64,000 nt of DNA from assembly GCA_964372215.1 (NCBI GenBank), contig CAYJQC010000004.1:62001-126000 (forward strand), read 5' to 3'. This stretch comes from DAIMFL01 sp964372215 (lineage in GTDB: Bacteria > Pseudomonadota > Alphaproteobacteria > Dongiales > Dongiaceae). This document shows positions 51,705 through 59,950 of this stretch, piece by piece; within the stretch, counting starts at the first letter, position 1; each line of letters starts with the position of its first letter. The notes beneath the pieces are model-generated. The model did no database searches and had not been told where the DNA came from. It was given only the letters and a program-made list of their open reading frames with translations. Both the position numbers and the translations under genes were made by a program.

Positions 51705-51737
51705 GCCGCGCTCCCGCGTGACTTGCGGGAGCGCGGC
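51705..51737 (+). promoter_or_regulatory. Intra-operon hairpin between the binding-protein and permease genes
   Basis: GCCGCGCTCCCGC (51705-51717) and GCGGGAGCGCGGC (51725-51737) pair perfectly over 13 bp with a 7-base loop. It sits 72 bases after the binding-protein stop and about 100 bases before the permease. Such hairpins protect the upstream mRNA and reduce downstream expression, giving excess binding protein. There is no T-run. Confidence 0.6.
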
Positions 51738-51838
51738 ACCCGCCGGCAGGAATCGATCCGCAGGCGTCACCCATTGGCTGTCGGCTGTCGGCGTGGCGTC
51801 GCGCGAATGCCCAGCCACCGGCCCCCGGTAACGGGCTC

Positions 51839-52852
51839 ATGTATCGCTACATCGTCCGCAGACTGATCGTGATGCCGTTGCTGCTACTCGGCGTCGTCAC
51901 CATTGCCTTCGTACTCTCCCACCTGACCCAGGCCGATCCGCTGTCGGCGATCCTCGACGAGCGGCAGTCGCTGAACGAAGAGGTGGTGGCCGCAGCAAAG
52001 GCGCGCTGGGGTCTCGACCGCAGCCTGCCGGAGCAGTACCTGATCTATGTCGGCAATTTGCTGACCGGCGACATGGGAACCTCGTTCCGCACCAAGCGCA
52101 CGGTCGCCGTCGATCTTCTCGAGCGGCTGCCGGCGACGCTGGAGCTGGTGATCGCGGCCATGCTGGTCGGCAGCGTCATCGGCATCGCCCTCGGCGTATT
52201 GGCGGCACGCTACCGTGATCGCGCCGTCGATCACTCGGCGCGATTATTCGCCCTGTTCGGCTCGTCGATTCCGGTGTTCTGGTCGGGGCTCGTCTTCCTG
52301 TTTGTGTTCTCGGTCGAGCTCGGCTGGGTGCCCGGCCCGGGCCGACTCGACTCGCGTTCGGCCGCCCCGCCGGGCGTCACCGGGATGTACACCGTCGATT
52401 CCCTCATCGCCGGCGATTTTGCCCTGTTTCGCGAGGCGCTCGTCCATCTCGTACTGCCGGCCTTCGTGCTCGGCTGGGCGGTGATGGGCATCATCTCGCG
52501 TCTGGTGCGCGCCAGCATGCTCGACGTGCTCAACCAAGACTACGTGCTGATGGCGCGGGCCAAGGGCGCGAGCGAGCTGCGCGTCCTGCTCAATCACGCG
52601 CTCAGGAATGCGCTGATTCCGACCCTCACCATCATCGGCTTCTCCTTCGCCTATCTGATCACCGGGGCGGTGCTGACCGAGACCATCTTCTCCTGGCCCG
52701 GGGTCGGTTCCTACGCCGTCGACTCGGCGCGTTCGCTCGACTTCCCGGCGATCATGGGCGTCACCATCGTCGGTGGCGCCGCCTTCCTGCTCACCAACCT
52801 GGTGACCGACATCGCCTACGCGCTGGTCGATCCCAAGATCAAGCTGGGCTGA
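51839..52852 (+). CDS. ABC transporter permease, DppB/OppB family
   Basis: 337 aa with six membrane segments. The N-terminus MYRYIVRRLIVMPLLLLGVV, then LSHLTQADPL, and the segment AARYRDRAVDHSARLFALFG, SSIPVFWSGLVFLF are DppB hallmarks. The EAA loop is ARAKGASELRVLLNHALRNA, followed by LIPTLTIIGFSFAYLITGAV and ETIFSWPGVGSYAVDSARSL. It forms half of the inner-membrane channel with the DppC-like protein. The start is an ATG right after CGGTAACGGGCTC, a weak ribosome site, consistent with lower expression than the binding protein. Confidence 0.93.
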   Translation: MYRYIVRRLIVMPLLLLGVVTIAFVLSHLTQADPLSAILDERQSLNEEVVAAAKARWGLDRSLPEQYLIYVGNLLTGDMGTSFRTKRTVAVDLLERLPATLELVIAAMLVGSVIGIALGVLAARYRDRAVDHSARLFALFGSSIPVFWSGLVFLFVFSVELGWVPGPGRLDSRSAAPPGVTGMYTVDSLIAGDFALFREALVHLVLPAFVLGWAVMGIISRLVRASMLDVLNQDYVLMARAKGASELRVLLNHALRNALIPTLTIIGFSFAYLITGAVLTETIFSWPGVGSYAVDSARSLDFPAIMGVTIVGGAAFLLTNLVTDIAYALVDPKIKLG

Positions 52853-52881
52853 ACGATGCGCTGGGCTCATCGGGCGTCGGG

Positions 52882-53733
52882 ATGGCAATGAACACGGCGG
52901 AGTTCCGCGTGGCGGCGTGGCGGCGGCCGACCTGGCTGACGCTGCCGGTCGCGTTCGGAATCGTCGTGGTGCTGTTCTGGCTGGTCACCGCGGTCACCGT
53001 GCAGTGGTGGGCACCGTATGAGCCGCTCGACATGGTCGCCCGTCGGTTGCAGCCGCCCGGCGCCGGACATTGGCTCGGTACCGACGCGCTCGGCCGCGAT
53101 GTACTGACCCGGACCCTGTTCGGCGCCACCCAGTCGATGCCGATCGCCCTGGTGGTGGTGCTGTTCGGGGTCGGCATCGGCTCGGCGCTGGGCGCGATCG
53201 CCGGCTATTTCGGCGGCATCGTCGACGCTGTGATCATGCGCCTCGTCGACGTCACCCTGTCGTTTCCGGCGATCCTGCTGGCCATGGCGGTGACCGCCTC
53301 GCTCGGCCCGGGGCTGGAGAATGCGGCCGTTGCCATGGTCGTGGTCTGGTGGCCGATCTACGCCCGGCTGATGCGCGCCCAGGTGATTGCGGTCAAGGGC
53401 CAGGAGCATGTCGAGGCGGCGGTCGCCGCCGGTGCCTCGGGCGCGCGGGTGCTGATCACCCACATCCTGCCGCTGTGCTGGACGCCGATCCTGATCAACG
53501 CCACCATGGATTTCGGCCAGATCGTGCTGCTGGCGGCTTCGCTCAGCTTCATCGGACTGGGCGCCTTGCCGCCGACGCCGGAGTGGGGCGCGATGATTTC
53601 GGAAGGCGCCACTCACTTCTACTACTGGTGGATCGCCGCGGGTCCGGGCGTCGCCATCCTGAGCGTCGTGCTCGGCTTCAATTTCCTGGGCGACGCGCTG
53701 CGCGACATCCTCGATCCCAGGACCGCGGAATGA
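52882..53733 (+). CDS. ABC transporter permease, DppC/OppC family
   Basis: 283 aa. The region HWLGTDALGRDVLTRTLFGA, IGSALGAIAGYFGGIVDAVI and RLVDVTLSFPAILLAMAVTA is typical of DppC. The EAA loop is EAAVAAGASGARVLITHILP, and it ends with FIGLGALPPTPEWGAMISEG and FNFLGDALRDILDPR. Six membrane helices. It starts 29 bases after the DppB-like gene. Its stop overlaps the start of the first ATPase (ATGA), so permease and ATPase translation is coupled. Confidence 0.93.
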   Translation: MAMNTAEFRVAAWRRPTWLTLPVAFGIVVVLFWLVTAVTVQWWAPYEPLDMVARRLQPPGAGHWLGTDALGRDVLTRTLFGATQSMPIALVVVLFGVGIGSALGAIAGYFGGIVDAVIMRLVDVTLSFPAILLAMAVTASLGPGLENAAVAMVVVWWPIYARLMRAQVIAVKGQEHVEAAVAAGASGARVLITHILPLCWTPILINATMDFGQIVLLAASLSFIGLGALPPTPEWGAMISEGATHFYYWWIAAGPGVAILSVVLGFNFLGDALRDILDPRTAE

Positions 53734-54755
53734 CCGGCCCGGCGGGCGAACCCCTGCTCGAGGTGCGCGGTTTGTCGGTACGGTTTCGCACGCCGGCGGG
53801 GCCGATCGACGCGGTGCGCGGTGTCGATCTGGATGTTGCCGGCAAGGGAATCCTCGGGCTGGTCGGCGAGTCCGGGTCGGGCAAGAGCATCACCCTGCGG
53901 GCGGTGATGGGTCTGCTGCCGCCGACCGCGGAGGTCACGGGCTCGGTGAAGTTCCGCGGCGAGGAGCTGGTCGGGCGCTCGCAGCGCCGGCTGCAGGCGA
54001 TCCGCGGCGCGCGCATGGCGATGATCTTCCAGGACCCGATGTCCGCGCTCAATCCGGTGCTGACCATCGGCCAGCAGATCGTCGAGGCGATCCGCATCCA
54101 CGACGCCGCGATCGCGCGCAGCGCCGCCCGCCGGCGCACGATCGAGCTCCTGGAAATGGTCGCCATCCCCTTTCCCGAGCGGCGCATCGACCAGTATCCC
54201 CATGAGTACTCGGGCGGCATGCGCCAGCGGGCGATGATCGCCATGGCAATGGCCAACAACCCGGAGCTGCTGATCGCCGACGAGCCGACCACAGCGCTCG
54301 ACGTGACTGTGCAGGCGCAGATCATCGACATGCTGCAGCGGCTGCGGGAGGAACATGGCATCGGCCTGGTGCTGATCACGCACGATCTCGGCGTCGTCGC
54401 CGGCATGGCGGAGAGTGTCGCGGTCATGTATGGCGGCCGCATTGTCGAGCGCGGCACCGTCGACGACGTGTTCTACGGTTCGCGCCATCCCTACACGCGC
54501 GGACTGCTTGCGTCGCTCCCGAGACTCGAGGAGAAGCTGGCGCGGCTGACCGCGATCGACGGCGCGCCGCCCACGCTGGCGCGCCGCCCGCCGGGCTGTT
54601 CCTTCCACCCGCGCTGCCGGCTGGCCGACGAGCGCTGCCGCACCGAGGAGCCGGCGCTGCGGCGGGTCGACGCGGTGGAGACGGCCTGCCATCTCGCCGA
54701 GCGGCTGCGCAGCGGCGGGCCAGGGACGGAGGGCCGCGATGCCGCCCGCCCCTGA
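53730..54755 (+). CDS. ABC transporter ATP-binding protein, DppD/OppD family
   Basis: 341 aa. It shows Walker A GESGSGKS, the Q-loop MIFQDPMSALNPVLT, the signature EYSGGMRQR, Walker B LLIADEPTTALDVTVQAQI and the switch ITHDLGVVAG. The C-terminal oligopeptide-transporter extension with the Cys cluster (CSFHPRCRLADERC, later C in ETACHLAE) is complete; in relatives this binds an iron-sulfur cluster. The ATG at 53730 overlaps the permease stop. The frame is open far upstream but that is antisense-like within the permease. It works as a heterodimer with the next gene's product, overlapping it by 17 bases. Confidence 0.93.
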   Translation: MTGPAGEPLLEVRGLSVRFRTPAGPIDAVRGVDLDVAGKGILGLVGESGSGKSITLRAVMGLLPPTAEVTGSVKFRGEELVGRSQRRLQAIRGARMAMIFQDPMSALNPVLTIGQQIVEAIRIHDAAIARSAARRRTIELLEMVAIPFPERRIDQYPHEYSGGMRQRAMIAMAMANNPELLIADEPTTALDVTVQAQIIDMLQRLREEHGIGLVLITHDLGVVAGMAESVAVMYGGRIVERGTVDDVFYGSRHPYTRGLLASLPRLEEKLARLTAIDGAPPTLARRPPGCSFHPRCRLADERCRTEEPALRRVDAVETACHLAERLRSGGPGTEGRDAARP

Positions 54756-55776
54756 GCGAAGCGCCGAAGTTGCGGGCGCCGGTGGTGCCGGCGCGCCGGT
54801 CTTGTCGGTGCGTCACCTGGTGAAGGAGTTCCCGATCCGCCAGGGCATCGTGTTCGACCGCACCATCGGGGCCGTGCGCGCGGTCTCCGACGTTTCCTTC
54901 GACGTCATGCCGGGCGAGACCCTCGGCCTGGTCGGCGAATCCGGTTGCGGCAAGTCGACCTTGGCGCGCTGCATCCTGCGGCTGATCGACCCGACCGCAG
55001 GCGAGATCTGGTTCCGCGGCCAGGATATCGCCGGGCTGCGGCGCGCGGCGATGCGGCCGCTGCGCCGTCATCTGCAGATCGTGTTCCAGGACCCCTACGC
55101 CTCGCTGCATCCGCGCATGCGGGCCGGCGAGATCATCGCCGAGCCGTTGCGCCTGGCCGGGCTGCCGAGGTCCGAGGCGGCGGCGCGGGTGCGCGAGCTG
55201 CTCACCCTGGTGAAGCTCGACGCCGAGCACGCCGACCGCTTTCCCCACGAGTTCTCCGGCGGCCAGCGCCAGCGCATCGGCATCGCCCGCGCGCTGGCGG
55301 TGCGACCGGACATGATCGTTCTGGACGAGCCGGTCTCGGCGCTCGATGTCAGCATCCAGGCCGGCATCCTCAACCTGCTCAAGGATCTGCAGCAGCGCTT
55401 CGGCCTGTCCTATCTGTTCGTTGCCCACAACCTGTCGGTGGTCAGCCATATCTGCGACCGGGTCACGGTGATGTATCTCGGCAAGATCGTGGAGGTCTCA
55501 CCCCGGGCCGAGCTCTACCGTCGTCCCCAGCATCCCTATACCCAGGCGCTGCTGTCCGCCGTGCCGGTGCCCGATCCCAGGGCCGAGCGGGCGCGCCGGC
55601 GCATCGTGCTGCAGGGCGACCTGCCGAGCCCGGTCAATCCGCCGAGCGGCTGCCGCTTCCGCACCCGCTGCTGGAAAGCGCAGGAAATCTGCGCGCGCCA
55701 GGAGCCCGGCCTCACGGCGACCGGCGCCGGCGTGTCCGTGGCCTGCCATTTTCCAGGTGCGGCCGACGGCGCCTGA
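54739..55776 (+). CDS. ABC transporter ATP-binding protein, DppF/OppF family
   Basis: 345 aa. Walker A is GESGCGKST, the Q-loop IVFQDPYASLHPRMR, the signature EFSGGQRQR, Walker B MIVLDEPVSALDVSIQAGIL and the switch VAHNLSVVSHICD. The C-terminal Cys cluster (CRFRTRCWKAQEIC, then ACHFPG) matches the DppF/OppF extension. The N-terminus begins LSVRHLVKEFPIRQG, with an extra Ala/Gly linker before it. It is the last gene of the importer operon; about 300 bases without a gene follow. Confidence 0.93.
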   Translation: MPPAPERSAEVAGAGGAGAPVLSVRHLVKEFPIRQGIVFDRTIGAVRAVSDVSFDVMPGETLGLVGESGCGKSTLARCILRLIDPTAGEIWFRGQDIAGLRRAAMRPLRRHLQIVFQDPYASLHPRMRAGEIIAEPLRLAGLPRSEAAARVRELLTLVKLDAEHADRFPHEFSGGQRQRIGIARALAVRPDMIVLDEPVSALDVSIQAGILNLLKDLQQRFGLSYLFVAHNLSVVSHICDRVTVMYLGKIVEVSPRAELYRRPQHPYTQALLSAVPVPDPRAERARRRIVLQGDLPSPVNPPSGCRFRTRCWKAQEICARQEPGLTATGAGVSVACHFPGAADGA

Positions 55777-56079
55777 GCCGGCGGGCCGGAGTTCGGGGCC
55801 GACCGGGCGGCAACTCGTCCGGTGAATCTGCAGCCGCTCAGCCGACGCAGCCAGATGCTGTGGGCAAGGCTGCGATTGGTTCCGAGCATCGGTGGCGGCG
55901 ACCGATGGACGAGGTCATCGAAACCGGCATAGAGCGGCACAAGCGGGTGGCCTTGCAGGCGGGCGGAAGCCGGCGAGAAGCTCGATGGCGGCAGGCCCTG
56001 GATTTCGTGGCGGACGGGAGAGCTGCGGCCGTCGTGAAGGCCGGCCGGTGCCGCGCAATGCGTCCGTCGTCCACAAGCG
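55777..56079. other. Convergent intergenic gap
   Basis: This 303-base gap lies between the DppF-like gene (plus) and the lactonase (minus). It contains one short plus frame from an ATG at 55905 to 56108 encoding a charged 67-aa peptide that overlaps the lactonase 3' end. It has no convincing ribosome site or similarity, so I do not call it a gene. No clear terminator was seen. Confidence 0.4.
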
Positions 56080-56985
56080 TCAGGGACGCTGCAAGCCCTT
56101 GGCGTTGACGAAGATCGCGAACAGCGTCGACTCGCCGGCGATGAACAGGCGGTTGTTCTTCGGGCCGCCGAACGTCACGTTGGCGACGCATTCGGGAACC
56201 AGGATCTTGCCCAGGAACTTACCCGTCGGGTCGATGCAATAGACGCCATCGCCGGCGCTGGTCCAGATGTTGCCGTCGGTGTCGAGCCTGAACCCGTCGG
56301 ACACCCCGGCATCGATGGTGGCGAAGACCCGGGGGTTGCGCAGCTCCTTGCCGCCGACCACGTCGAAGACGGTGATGTGATGGCTGCCGCCGGGCCCCTC
56401 AGACAGGCCCGTGTTGGAGACATAGAGCAGCGATTCGTCTGCCGAGAAGGCGATCCCGTTGGGCATGTCGCAGGCATCGGTCGCGATCGAGAGCGCGCCG
56501 CTGCGCGGATCGAAGCGGAAGACATAGTTGTGGCCGAGTTCGCTCTCGCCCTTGACGCCCTCGTAGTCGGTCAGGATGCCGTAGGGCGGATCGGTGAACC
56601 AGATGGTGTCGTCGGACTTGACCACCACGTCGTTCGGCGAGTTCAGGCGTTTGCCCTGGTAGTTGTCGGCCAGCACGGTGACGCTGCCGTCGTACTCGGT
56701 CCGGGTCAGCCGGCGGCCGTGCTCGCAGGTGACCAGCCGGCCCTGGCGGTCGCGGGTGTTGCCGTTGGCATAGTTGGAGGGGTTCCGGAACACGCTGACG
56801 CCGAGGCCCTCGGTCCATTTCAGCAGCACGTTGTTGGGAATGTCGCTGAAAAGGAGATAGCCGCCATCGGCGAAGTAGACCGGCCCTTCGCCCCACAGCA
56901 TGCCGGTGTGCAGTGTCTCGAGCCGGGCGCTCGACGCCAGCAGCCCGCGGAAACGATCGTCGAAAGCCTCATAAGGATCTGGCAT
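56080..56985 (-). CDS. SMP-30/gluconolactonase-like protein
   Basis: 301 aa. It matches the SMP-30/gluconolactonase beta-propeller: ARLETLHTGMLWGEGPVYFA with the metal-binding Glu, LLFSDIPNNVLLKW, GNTRDRQGRLVTCEHGRRLT, NSPNDVVVKSDDTIWFTDPP with the conserved Asn/Asp, and MPNGIAFSADESLLYVSNTG, then VSDGFRLDTDGNIW. These positions ligate a divalent metal for lactone hydrolysis. The ATG at 56985 was chosen because it starts the family domain; the longer frame overlaps the hydantoinase B gene. It lies 37 bases downstream of hydantoinase B on the same strand. Confidence 0.9.
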   Translation of the reverse strand: MPDPYEAFDDRFRGLLASSARLETLHTGMLWGEGPVYFADGGYLLFSDIPNNVLLKWTEGLGVSVFRNPSNYANGNTRDRQGRLVTCEHGRRLTRTEYDGSVTVLADNYQGKRLNSPNDVVVKSDDTIWFTDPPYGILTDYEGVKGESELGHNYVFRFDPRSGALSIATDACDMPNGIAFSADESLLYVSNTGLSEGPGGSHHITVFDVVGGKELRNPRVFATIDAGVSDGFRLDTDGNIWTSAGDGVYCIDPTGKFLGKILVPECVANVTFGGPKNNRLFIAGESTLFAIFVNAKGLQRP

Positions 56986-57022
56986 GGTCCACCCCACGTT
57001 GAGCGCTGCGGCGGCTACCGCC

Positions 57023-58837
57023 TCAGCGCGGATCCGCGCGCAGTCGATCGGTCGCCGTGCGGTCGAGCACGTAGTCGATCCCGTTCTCGGCCCGGGCCAG
57101 GGCCACCTTGAAGACCGCTTCCGCCCGATTCGGACTGAGCCACCTTCGATTGACGTCATCGACCACGCGCTGCGGATCGCGGTCGAGCGGGTCGCCGTAG
57201 CCGCCGCCCGCATTGCTGCGAAACACGATCGCCTCGCCGGGCTGCACCTGCTCGATGTGGAACGAGGGCAGGGTCTCGATCTCGCCATTGCGGCGGCGCT
57301 TGCGGTTCGAGGACGGCGCGGCGTCCAGTCCGCCGATCACGCCGCGCGAGGGGTTGCGGTCGCCGTCGCTGCAATAGGCGGCGGTCATCGGTGCACGGCT
57401 GAGGCCGTAATAGACCCCCTGGGTCGCCGGCGCGCCGTTCCAGCGTCCGCAGCCCATTGAATTCGGTGCCACATGCCGGGATTCGAACAGGATCGGGTAC
57501 ATCGCCTCGTCGATCTCGATCGAATCGAGCGCCAGCACGCCGCCGCCATCCGGCGCCTCGTAGGTCAGCCAGCCGTCGTGGCCGGCCAGGCCAGGTCCGC
57601 CGGATAGCCCAACCAGGACCATGTTGATGAAGGGAAAGCCCTCGCCCTTGCGGTCGTCGATGCCAGAGACGATCGCCATGCCCGAGGAGAAGTCCACGCC
57701 ACCCTCGGCCATGCCATGGGGCTCGCCCATGCGGGTGAAACAGCACTGGATCGCGTTTATCAGGCGGTCGTTTACCCCCATGGTCGCGTTCGAGGTGCCG
57801 GCCGGATAGGCCGGCCGGCCGACCACGCAGCCGTCGCGCAGCAGCACCTTGATCCGGCTGGCACTTCCTTCGTTGTGGGGAATTGTCGGGTCGAGGTTGT
57901 TGAACACGCCGATTCGGCCGGAGCCGGTGGCGCAGGCTTCCGACAGGTTGACTCCACCGGGAACGCAGTCCGGATTGTCGCGCAGGTCGACCGTCACCAT
58001 GCCCGCCTCAGGGTCGACGGTGACCTTCGCCTTGATCGGGATGCCTTCATCGGCGACCCCCGGGATCGGGTCGTGCCGGGTCTCGTACTCCCAGGTGCCG
58101 GCCGGCAGCTTGCGGATCGCGGCGATGGCGCGCCGGCTGCCGTAGTCGATCCACGCCTCGATAAACGCCTTGATGGTGTCCTTGCCGTAGCGCGCCGCCA
58201 GTTCCTTCAGCCGCTTCTCGCCAACGCGGCAGGCACCGACCTGGGCGCGATAGTCGCCGTACCAGATGTGGCTCACCCGGATCTTGGTGCGGCACATGCG
58301 GATCAGATCCTGCTTGTCCCGGAAATCCTCCTGGAACCGCACGCAGGGAATCTGGATGCCCTCCTGGTAGATGGTGGCGGCATAGGGATCTGTGGTGGTC
58401 TCGACATGGGCGCCGGTATCGGCGTGGTGCGAGCGCGACAGGGTCCAGAACATCGGTTCGCCGTCGATGAACACCGGCGTGCACAGCGTCATGTCGGCGT
58501 GATGGGTGACCCCGGTATAGGCGCAGTTGTTGAAGAAGGCGTCGCCTTCCTTGACGTCGTCGAAATGCTCGGTGATCGGTTTGGTGGTGAGCTCGAGCGA
58601 GCTGACATGGATCGGCATCGACTCCTCGACGCAGATCAGGCGGTGGTCGTAGGTCAGCAGGCCGCAGGACATGTCGCGGGCGTTCTTGATGGCGGCCGAT
58701 CGGCTCGCCTTCATCACCGTGTTGGACATCTCCCGGATGATCGCCTCGAGCCGGCTGGACAGCACGGACATGAGGAACGGGCTGATCTCGGGGGCGGGGG
58801 CGGTGCGACCACCGGACTGCCGGCGTTCGGTACTCAT
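57023..58837 (-). CDS. Hydantoinase B / oxoprolinase family protein
   Basis: 604 aa. The N-terminus reads ISPFLMSVLSSRLEAIIREM, then SNTVMKASRSAAIKNARDMS, the HyuB start. DAFFNNCAYTGVTHHADMTL, IRVSHIWYGDYRAQVGACRV and the C-terminal GGYGDPLDRDPQRVVDDVNR are family markers. HyuB acts with HyuA as an ATP-dependent hydantoinase, acetophenone/acetone carboxylase-like or oxoprolinase-type enzyme. Here HyuA is encoded 1.1 kb away on the opposite strand, separated by a class IV aminotransferase, which is an unusual split. The start at 58837 is supported by GGGAGACCAG upstream. The substrate is unknown. Confidence 0.92.
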   Translation of the reverse strand: MSTERRQSGGRTAPAPEISPFLMSVLSSRLEAIIREMSNTVMKASRSAAIKNARDMSCGLLTYDHRLICVEESMPIHVSSLELTTKPITEHFDDVKEGDAFFNNCAYTGVTHHADMTLCTPVFIDGEPMFWTLSRSHHADTGAHVETTTDPYAATIYQEGIQIPCVRFQEDFRDKQDLIRMCRTKIRVSHIWYGDYRAQVGACRVGEKRLKELAARYGKDTIKAFIEAWIDYGSRRAIAAIRKLPAGTWEYETRHDPIPGVADEGIPIKAKVTVDPEAGMVTVDLRDNPDCVPGGVNLSEACATGSGRIGVFNNLDPTIPHNEGSASRIKVLLRDGCVVGRPAYPAGTSNATMGVNDRLINAIQCCFTRMGEPHGMAEGGVDFSSGMAIVSGIDDRKGEGFPFINMVLVGLSGGPGLAGHDGWLTYEAPDGGGVLALDSIEIDEAMYPILFESRHVAPNSMGCGRWNGAPATQGVYYGLSRAPMTAAYCSDGDRNPSRGVIGGLDAAPSSNRKRRRNGEIETLPSFHIEQVQPGEAIVFRSNAGGGYGDPLDRDPQRVVDDVNRRWLSPNRAEAVFKVALARAENGIDYVLDRTATDRLRADPR

Positions 58838-58875
58838 CGTCTGGTCTCCCAGAGGGGGCGCACGATGGCGGGCGC

Positions 58876-59811
58876 TCAGGACGGCAAGTGCTTGAGGTAC
58901 TGGGCCACGAAGTCGAAATCGACCAGCTCGACATAGGCCCGGGTCACGGCCGCCGTCACCGGGCCGGGAATCGCCGTGTTCGCCATCGCGATGCCGTTGA
59001 CGCTTCGCACCGGGCAGATGCAGAAACTGGTCGAGGTGATGAAGGCCTCATCGGCGTTGTAGGCGTCGTAGAGCGTGAGGTCGCGCTTGATCACGGGAAT
59101 GCCGAGCCGCGCCGCTTGCTCGATCACGGTCTCCCGGCTGACGCCGCACAGCACGTACTGGTCCTGAGGCGTGTGGATCTCCCCGTCGATCACCAGGAAC
59201 AGGTTGGAGCCGATCCCCTCGCACAAATTTCCGTTGTGGTCGAGCAGGATGGCCCAGGCCTTGGGGTTGGTGCGGCGGACTTCCTGGTCGCCCAGAATCA
59301 GGTTCAGGTAGTTGTGGGTCTTGGCGCGCGGATTGAGCGCGTCGGGCGATGCGCGCCGCATCGAGGGCACGATCACGTCGATGCCGTCGCGGAAGTAGTG
59401 GGCCCGGGCGCGGAAGGGCAGGGGCGTGCATTCGACGATGAGCAACGGTCCGCCCGCCTCGTAGACGTCGCCGCCGGGAATCTCGGCGCCGCGTGAGACG
59501 CGTTGGGTGACCCAGTAGTCTTCGTCCTTGTCGATCAGGTGCAGGTTGCGCGCCAGAATGTCCTCGGTGATCGCAATCAGCTCTGTGCGGTCGACCGCGA
59601 TCTCGATCTGCAGATAGCGCAGCGACTTGTAGAAGCGGTCGATATGCTCGCGCATCTTGAAGATGCGGTGGCCGAAGGTCCGGGTGGTGTCGAAGGCGCC
59701 GTCGCCGAACTTGAAGCTCCGGTCCCGAAAGGAGATCAACGCCCGGCTCTCAGGGACGATCTCGCCGTCGATATAGACCACCCGCTCGTTCGCCTGAGCG
59801 CTCGCTGCCAT
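58876..59811 (-). CDS. Class IV aminotransferase (branched-chain/D-amino-acid transaminase-like)
   Basis: 311 aa. It begins RVVYIDGEIVPESRALISFR, then DRSFKFGDGAFDTTRTFGHR, and contains the PLP lysine in ALNPRAKTHNYLNLILGDQE and the CEGIGSNLFLVIDGEIHTP signature of fold-type IV. The end of the fold has FITSTSFCICPVRSVNGIAM. It transfers an amino group between an amino acid (D- or branched-chain) and a 2-oxo acid. It precedes hydantoinase B by 38 bases on the same strand and is divergent from hydantoinase A, suggesting a pathway in which an amino acid is released from a cyclic amide and then transaminated. Confidence 0.9.
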   Translation of the reverse strand: MAASAQANERVVYIDGEIVPESRALISFRDRSFKFGDGAFDTTRTFGHRIFKMREHIDRFYKSLRYLQIEIAVDRTELIAITEDILARNLHLIDKDEDYWVTQRVSRGAEIPGGDVYEAGGPLLIVECTPLPFRARAHYFRDGIDVIVPSMRRASPDALNPRAKTHNYLNLILGDQEVRRTNPKAWAILLDHNGNLCEGIGSNLFLVIDGEIHTPQDQYVLCGVSRETVIEQAARLGIPVIKRDLTLYDAYNADEAFITSTSFCICPVRSVNGIAMANTAIPGPVTAAVTRAYVELVDFDFVAQYLKHLPS

Positions 59812-59863
59812 TTTTCCCGCTCCTCCAGATCCGTCGGTCGGCGCGTTCAGCCTCGACCTTTGA

Positions 59864-59923
59864 TGTGATCACACATACTATATCGCAAATAGCAATTGAA
59901 GCTATCCCAAAAGGTTTGATAAC
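59864..59923. promoter_or_regulatory. Divergent control region of the hydantoinase genes
   Basis: A 10-bp perfect palindrome TGTGATCACA (59864-59873) resembles a GntR/FadR- or Crp-like half-site pair. Further on, TTGAAG (59896-59901), a 16-base spacer and GATAAC (59918-59923) could be the hydantoinase A promoter. The region is AT-rich in an otherwise GC-rich window. It separates the aminotransferase start (59811) from the hydantoinase A start (59951). It is read by eye and unconfirmed. Confidence 0.35.
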
Positions 59924-59950
59924 GTTAGCCATACAGGGTGGGGGGCACAA

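Noticed and set aside
55905..56108. Small plus-strand gene of 67 codons after the DppF-like gene
   Set aside because: No ribosome site, no similarity, overlaps the lactonase 3' end.
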